Source of the DNA: an uncultured Collinsella sp.
Lineage (GTDB): Bacteria; Actinomycetota; Coriobacteriia; Coriobacteriales; Coriobacteriaceae
Direction of reading: 5' to 3'
Assembly: GCA_900548265.1 (NCBI GenBank)
Contig: URKG01000002.1
Location: 81,753-145,752 of the forward strand
DNA: 64,000 nt
Shown here: in pieces, positions 59,567 through 64,000 of the stretch
How positions within the stretch are numbered: the stretch's first letter is position 1
Layout of the letters: every line of letters begins with the position of its first letter
Translations under genes and position numbers: made by a program
The notes under the pieces: generated by a model
What the model was told of the DNA's origin: nothing
What the model saw: only the letters and a program-made list of their open reading frames with translations
The model's database searches: none

Positions 59567-59672
59567 GGTCTGCCTGTTTAGTTCGCTGCTCGGGCAGTCC
59601 TGGCTCGCTCGGAAAGCACATTAAGTGCTTTCCGGCTTGTGCGGAACTCGCGACGAACTAAACAGGCAGACC
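59567..59672. repeat. Long inverted repeat with central hairpin, probable family B copy 4
   Basis: Perfect 19-base arms GGTCTGCCTGTTTAGTTCG (59567-59585) and CGAACTAAACAGGCAGACC (59654-59672) enclose GGAAAGCAC-ATTAA-GTGCTTTCC. The loop strands CTCGGGCA and TGCGGAA match the conserved internal loop of copies 1-3, though with extra bases between. Confidence 0.7.
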
Positions 59673-59703
59673 CGCTCGCATGCTCGTCATCATCCCGAAA
59701 GCT

Positions 59704-59739
59704 AAATAAAAAGAAGGTGCGCCGGCTTTCGCCGGCGCT
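59704..59739 (-). terminator. Terminator of thrC
   Basis: GCGCCGG-CTTT-CGCCGGCGC forms a hairpin (59719-59738). On the minus strand it is followed by ACCTTCTTTTTATTT. Confidence 0.75.
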
Positions 59740-59750
59740 TAATAAGGGGT

Positions 59751-61268
59751 CTAGTTGGTGCTCATTCGTTTTGCTGCAGACTCGACGTAGCTTGCCATCT
59801 CATCGACGTTGCAGACGTCTTCGAAGCGGACGGGCTTGGACTCGAGCTCGGCGAGTTGGACCGGGGCAACCGTGTTGGTTGCCTGCTCGAGCACTCGCAT
59901 GGCCTCAAAGTCGTCCTCGGGAACGTCGAGGCCCAGGGCGTCGCAGCAGGCACGCGGGAACTTGTAAGGGCTGGCGGTCGAAAGCAGCACGCGGGCCTTG
60001 GCGCCCTCGGCGGGGGCGACCTTTTCGAAGACGTGATAGCCGCAAGCGGTGTGCGGGTCGATCACGTAGTCGTTCGCGTCCCAGCAGCTCTTGATGGCGG
60101 CGCGGACCTCGTCCTCGCTGGCCCAACCGCAGCCAAAGACGCTCTGAATCTTTGCCAGCAGCTCGGCGGGCACCTCGTAGCGGCCGGTCTGGGCAAGCTG
60201 CTCCATAAGGTCGGCAACGAGTTCGCAGTCGCCATCGGACAGGAAGTAGAGCATGCGCTCGAGGTTGGAGCTGATGAGGATGTCCATCGACGGCGAGATG
60301 GTCGTGAAGAACGGTCGGTTACGGTCGTAAACGCCGGTGGTCAGGAAGTCGGCAAGCACATTGTTCTTGTCGCTCGCCACGACGAGCTTGGCGACGGGCA
60401 GACCCATGCGCTTAGCATAGTAGCCGGCCAGGATGTCGCCAAAGTTGCCGGTCGGTACGCAGAGCTCCACGGCGTCGCCGGCCTCGATGGCGCCGGCGCG
60501 CAGCAGCTGCGCATAAGCGGCAAAGTAGTAGACGACCTGTGGCACCAGGCGGCCGACGTTGATGGAGTTGGCACTCGAAAGCACCGTGCCGGCGGCCTCA
60601 AGACGCTCGGCAAGCTCCTTATCGGCAAAGATGCGCTTGACGGCACTCTGGGCATCGTCGAAGTTGCCGCGGATGCCGCAGACGGCGACGTTATCGCCCT
60701 CCTGCGTGGACATCTGCAGATTCTGCACGCGGCTGACTTTGCCTTCGGGATAAAAGACGGTGATGCCCGTGCCCGGAGCGTCGGCAAAACCGGCGAGTGC
60801 TGCCTTGCCCGTGTCGCCCGATGTGGCGGTGACGATCATGATGCGCTCGGCGCCGCCGTCCTTGGCGGAAGTGCGGGCCATCAGACGGGGGAGCATCTGC
60901 AGAGCGACGTCCTTAAAAGCGCTCGTGGGGCCGCCAAAGAGCTCCATCACATAGGTTTGCGGGGTGTCGGCACCCGGTGCGGCGTCGAGTTTGACGAGCG
61001 GCGTGACCTCTTCGCTCGCAAACGTGCCGCGGTATGCCTCGTCGACACACGCCGAAATTTCTTCGGCCGTGTAATCATTCAGTAACATTCCCAACACATC
61101 TTGAGCGATTTCAAAGTACGATTTAGCTGCAAGCGAGCTGATATCGACCTGCTGGGTGCCAAGCTCGTCCGAGACAAACAAACCCCCGTCGGGAGCGATG
61201 CCGGTGCGGATTGCCACCTTACTTGAGCACGATAAAGTGCGTCCTCGTGTACTATGATAAGTTCCCAT
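59751..61268 (-). CDS. thrC: Threonine synthase
   Basis: A 505-residue PLP enzyme of the long microbial/yeast type. The N-terminus MGTYHSTRGRTLSCSSKVAI fits the family, and the PLP lysine is in GGPTSAFKDVALQMLP. VTATSGDTGKAALAGF and VPTGNFGDILAGYYAKRMGL bind the PLP phosphate. It converts O-phosphohomoserine to threonine. The ATG at 61268 follows GAGGAG at 9 bases. It diverges from lysC across 104 bases, so the two halves of the aspartate pathway share a promoter region. Confidence 0.95.
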   Translation of the reverse strand: MGTYHSTRGRTLSCSSKVAIRTGIAPDGGLFVSDELGTQQVDISSLAAKSYFEIAQDVLGMLLNDYTAEEISACVDEAYRGTFASEEVTPLVKLDAAPGADTPQTYVMELFGGPTSAFKDVALQMLPRLMARTSAKDGGAERIMIVTATSGDTGKAALAGFADAPGTGITVFYPEGKVSRVQNLQMSTQEGDNVAVCGIRGNFDDAQSAVKRIFADKELAERLEAAGTVLSSANSINVGRLVPQVVYYFAAYAQLLRAGAIEAGDAVELCVPTGNFGDILAGYYAKRMGLPVAKLVVASDKNNVLADFLTTGVYDRNRPFFTTISPSMDILISSNLERMLYFLSDGDCELVADLMEQLAQTGRYEVPAELLAKIQSVFGCGWASEDEVRAAIKSCWDANDYVIDPHTACGYHVFEKVAPAEGAKARVLLSTASPYKFPRACCDALGLDVPEDDFEAMRVLEQATNTVAPVQLAELESKPVRFEDVCNVDEMASYVESAAKRMSTN

Positions 61269-61372
61269 ATAACACTGCTCCTCGGATGCCTTGGTCCCAA
61301 TCGGTGAAACCATGGTATCAGAGCGCACAAAATAGGTTCGCAGAGGCTTTTTAGAAAGGTAACCTCCAGCCC

Positions 61373-62761
61373 ATGATTAAGATTGCCAAGTTTGGCGGCT
61401 CGTCGGTCGCCGACGCCGTACACTTCAAGAAGATCAAGGCCATCGTCGATGCCGACCCTGCCCGCCGTTTTGTGGTGGTTTCCGCCTGCGGTCGCCGCTT
61501 TAAGGGTGACACCAAGGTGACTGACCTGCTCTACCTGGTTAACGCGCACGTTAAGTATCACGTGTCGTGCGAGGAGTTGCTCGAGGACATTGGCCAGCGC
61601 TATTTTGATATCGCTGACGAGCTGGAGCTCACCTATCCCATCCGCGAGGAGTTCGCGGCCTTTGCCGAGCGCGCCCGCTCGGGCGGTTACTCTACCGAGG
61701 AACTCGTGAGCCGTGGCGAGTACTTCACCGCTCGCCTGATGGCAGAGTACCTGGGCCTGCCGTTCCTGGACGCCGCGACGGTTGTGGCGTTCCATCACGA
61801 CGGTACGCTCAGCATGAATCGCACCTCCGAGCTGGTGCAGGAGTACGGCCAACAGGGCGGCTTTGTTATGCCCGGTTTCTACGGCGCGACGCGCGAGGGC
61901 CAGATCAAGCTGCTCGACCGTGGCGGCGGCGATATTTCCGGCTCGATCCTAGCCAAGTGCCTGGGCGCCGATCTGTACGAGAACTGGACCGACGTCTCGG
62001 GTTTCTACTCTGCCGATCCGCGCATCGTGCCCGAGGCTCAGCCCATCGCCCGCGTTACCTACGAGGAACTGCGCGAGCTTTCGTACATGGGCGCGAGCGT
62101 CCTGCACGAGGAGGCTGTGTTCCCCGTGCGCGAGGCCGGTATTCCGCTGGTCATCAAGAACACCAATGCGCCGCAGGACCCCGGCACCATCATTAGCGAG
62201 ACGGCTGATGAGGGCGAGGCGGAGCCCATCATTACCGGCGTGACCGGCAAGCGCGGCTTTGTCGCCATCAACGTTGCCCGCGACCGCACCAAGCCCCGTG
62301 TCGGCTTTATGCGCCGTGCGCTTTCGGTCTTCGAGCGCTATGACGTTTCCGTCGAGCACATGCCCACCGGTGTCGACCGCTTTGGCGCCGTGGTGCAGGA
62401 GCAGGACGTGCACGACTCGCTGTACTCGCTCGTGGGCGACATTCAGCAGGAGGTCGAGCCGCTCGAGATCGAGGTTGTCGAGGGCTTGGCGCTCATCGCT
62501 ACCGTTGGCCGTAACCTGCGCGGCCGTGCAGGTATCTCGGGCCATCTGTTTGGCATGCTTGGTCAGGCCGGCGTGAGCGTGCGTATGATTTCGCAGAGCT
62601 GCGACGAGATCAATATCATTATCGGTGTCGAGGAGAAGGACTTCGACCTGGCGATTCAGACCATTTACCGTGCCTTCTCCGACGAGAACGGCATTGTGAA
62701 GGTCTCCGACCTGGAGGCTCCCGCGCCGGTCGATCCCGCCCTGGTCGCGCTCCACAAGTAG
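61373..62761 (+). CDS. lysC: Aspartokinase
   Basis: A 462-residue aspartokinase. It begins IKIAKFGGSSVADAVHFKKI and has the substrate segment LVSRGEYFTARLMAEYLG and DRGGGDISGSILAKCLGADL. The C-terminal third holds two ACT domains (INVARDRTKPRVGFMRRALS and ALIATVGRNLRGRAGISGHL) that usually bind lysine or threonine. It makes aspartyl phosphate for lysine, threonine and methionine. AGAAAGG precedes the ATG at a rather long spacing of 13 bases. asd follows on the same strand. Confidence 0.95.
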   Translation: MIKIAKFGGSSVADAVHFKKIKAIVDADPARRFVVVSACGRRFKGDTKVTDLLYLVNAHVKYHVSCEELLEDIGQRYFDIADELELTYPIREEFAAFAERARSGGYSTEELVSRGEYFTARLMAEYLGLPFLDAATVVAFHHDGTLSMNRTSELVQEYGQQGGFVMPGFYGATREGQIKLLDRGGGDISGSILAKCLGADLYENWTDVSGFYSADPRIVPEAQPIARVTYEELRELSYMGASVLHEEAVFPVREAGIPLVIKNTNAPQDPGTIISETADEGEAEPIITGVTGKRGFVAINVARDRTKPRVGFMRRALSVFERYDVSVEHMPTGVDRFGAVVQEQDVHDSLYSLVGDIQQEVEPLEIEVVEGLALIATVGRNLRGRAGISGHLFGMLGQAGVSVRMISQSCDEINIIIGVEEKDFDLAIQTIYRAFSDENGIVKVSDLEAPAPVDPALVALHK

Positions 62762-62774
62762 CTGCCATCCCAGT

Positions 62775-62862
62775 AGATTTTTGGACTTGTCTCAAAAATC
62801 TATGGCGGGGCGTTTCGTTTCGGTTTCGTTTCGACGGGGCGGGTTTCGTGCCCGCCCCGTTC
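62775..62862 (+). terminator. Hairpins between lysC and asd, second one terminator-like
   Basis: AGATTTTTG pairs with CAAAAATCT (62775-62801). Further on ACGGGGCGGG and CCCGCCCCGT pair around TTTCGTG (62834-62860), followed by TCTTG. The TGTATACACTGGCAACAATA region after it may hold a separate asd promoter. Confidence 0.6.
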
Positions 62863-62934
62863 TTGTATACACTGGCAACAATAATCGGCCTGCTTGGCGT
62901 GCGGGCAAAAGCCACAACCTTTAAAGGGGGAAGC

Positions 62935-63960
62935 ATGAAACAGTACACGGTTGCTATTTTGGGCGCGACGGGAGCCGTGGGCACCCAGATGCTCGAGTGC
63001 CTCAACGAGCAGGAGTTCCCGGTTGGCAAGCTCAAGCTGCTGGCGAGCGCGCGTTCTGCGGGCAAGACCGTCGAGTTCCGTGGCGAGCAGATCGTGATCG
63101 AAGAGGCTTGTCCCGAGGCCTTTGAGGGCTGTGACATTGTGCTTGGAGCTGCCGGCGACGACATCGCGAAGGAGCTACTGCCCGAGGCCGTCAAGCGCGG
63201 CGCCGTCGTGGTCGACAACAGCCATGCCTTCCGCATGGATCCCGAGGTGCCGCTGGTTGTGCCCGAGATCAATGCCGACGACATCAAGTGGCATCACGGC
63301 CTTATCGCCAACCCCAACTGCGCGACCATTATCGGCCTGGTTCCCACGTGGCCGCTGCATCAGCTCGCTGGCGTGAAGCGCATGATCGTCTCGACGTACC
63401 AGGCGGCTTCGGGTGCTGGCGCCCCCGGTATGGCCGAGCTCGAGGCTCAGCTGGCCGCCCTGGGCCGTGGCGAGGAGATTCCCGAGCCGCGCGCGTTTGC
63501 CGCCCAGCTCGCGAGCAACCTGATTCCGCAGATTGGCGGCGTCAAGGAGGAGGGCTTTACCTCCGAGGAGATGAAGTTGCAAAACGAGGGCCGCAAGATC
63601 ATGCATCTGCCCGAGCTGCGCGTGAACTGCACCTGTGTGCGCGTGCCCGTGCTGCGCTCGCACTCCGAGAGCATCACGCTTGAGTTCGAGCGCGACATCA
63701 CGGTGGAAGAGGCCCGTGCCGCGCTGGCTGCCGCTCCGGGTGTCAAGCTAGTTGACGACATGAGCGCCGAGGATGCGCACGACCGCTTCCCCATGCCGAT
63801 GGACACCTCCGACCAGGACCTGATTTGGGTCGGTCGCGTACGCCGCGACATCTCGAACCCCGAGGCCGCGCGTGGCATCACCTTCTGGTGCTGCGGCGAC
63901 CAAATCCGTAAGGGCGCGGCAACCAACGCCGTCCAGATCGCTAAGCTGCTCTGCGAGTAG
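62935..63960 (+). CDS. asd: Aspartate-semialdehyde dehydrogenase
   Basis: A 341-residue enzyme. It has the NADP-binding start YTVAILGATGAVGTQMLECL, DNSHAFRMDPEVPLVVPEIN, the catalytic cysteine in IANPNCATIIGLVPTWPLH and the substrate-binding STYQAASGAGAPGMAEL. It reduces aspartyl phosphate to aspartate-semialdehyde, the step after LysC. GGGGGAAG precedes the ATG at 62935. It ends 40 bases before the window edge, and nothing can be said of the sequence after it. Confidence 0.96.
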   Translation: MKQYTVAILGATGAVGTQMLECLNEQEFPVGKLKLLASARSAGKTVEFRGEQIVIEEACPEAFEGCDIVLGAAGDDIAKELLPEAVKRGAVVVDNSHAFRMDPEVPLVVPEINADDIKWHHGLIANPNCATIIGLVPTWPLHQLAGVKRMIVSTYQAASGAGAPGMAELEAQLAALGRGEEIPEPRAFAAQLASNLIPQIGGVKEEGFTSEEMKLQNEGRKIMHLPELRVNCTCVRVPVLRSHSESITLEFERDITVEEARAALAAAPGVKLVDDMSAEDAHDRFPMPMDTSDQDLIWVGRVRRDISNPEAARGITFWCCGDQIRKGAATNAVQIAKLLCE

Positions 63961-64000
63961 TGTGACCTGTCCGGCGGGGGCCGGGCTTGGTTTTCAGAAC

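Noticed and set aside
61269..61372. A T-box or lysine riboswitch before lysC
   Set aside because: The gap is only 104 bases, shared with divergent thrC, and shows no T-box or L-box conserved sequence.
1..64000. CRISPR array, prophage or insertion sequence
   Set aside because: No evenly spaced direct repeats, integrase, transposase, terminase or structural phage genes were seen.

Overview
The window is a GC-rich bacterial chromosome segment. The genes point to a fermentative, saccharolytic gut actinobacterium of the Coriobacteriia, most likely Collinsella or a close relative. The evidence is multi-copy lactose-type PTS genes, a complete tagatose-6-phosphate pathway, pyruvate formate-lyase, an agmatine deiminase locus, an oxygen/NO-scavenging flavodiiron protein and many intergenic hairpin repeats. 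This assignment comes from gene content and was not tested by any search. No prophage, transposase, integrase or CRISPR array is visible.

Layout. 1-6.4 kb: flavodoxin, a lacX-lacC pair, a remnant of nagA, a YhcH-family gene, a low-GC orphan, tRNA-Thr, a PTS IIB-like protein that has lost its phospho-histidine, and galM. 6.5-8.7 kb: a DeoR (LacR-like) regulator and a Fic protein with an elaborate operator. 9-18.4 kb: two parallel cassettes, each lacE (PTS IICB) plus lacG (6-phospho-beta-galactosidase) with a divergent LacI regulator. 18.6-23.6 kb: lacF, a membrane protein, then lacA-lacB-lacX-lacC. 23.9-28.1 kb: galK-galT and a divergent LacI/GalR regulator. 28.2-31.5 kb: flavodiiron protein, a second DeoR regulator and a class II aldolase that could finish the tagatose pathway. 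32.2-36.4 kb: a Nudix-Vsr fusion and a BceAB-like transporter. 36.7-41 kb: APC permease, agmatine deiminase with a structured leader, and DAHP synthase. 41.3-45.9 kb: MarR regulator plus a heterodimeric ABC exporter. 46.5-48.9 kb: pyruvate formate-lyase encoded as two genes, a 683-residue core and a separate 83-residue glycyl-radical subunit. 49.2-54.8 kb: a fructan/sucrose locus (LacI, two GH32-type enzymes, PTS IIBC). 55-58.4 kb: DegV, PFL-activating enzyme, MTA/SAH nucleosidase and EngB. 58.7-64 kb: thrB and thrC diverging from lysC and asd.

How it fits together. Lactose enters through LacE/LacF as lactose-6-phosphate. LacG cleaves it, LacAB and LacC process galactose-6-phosphate, and the aldolase yields triose phosphates. 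Free galactose uses GalM-GalK-GalT. Pyruvate then goes to formate and acetyl-CoA through the split PFL and its activase.

The most unusual items are the split PFL, the Nudix-Vsr fusion and two families of multi-copy intergenic elements. In both families the stems differ between copies while base-pairing is kept, and the unpaired internal loops are conserved.
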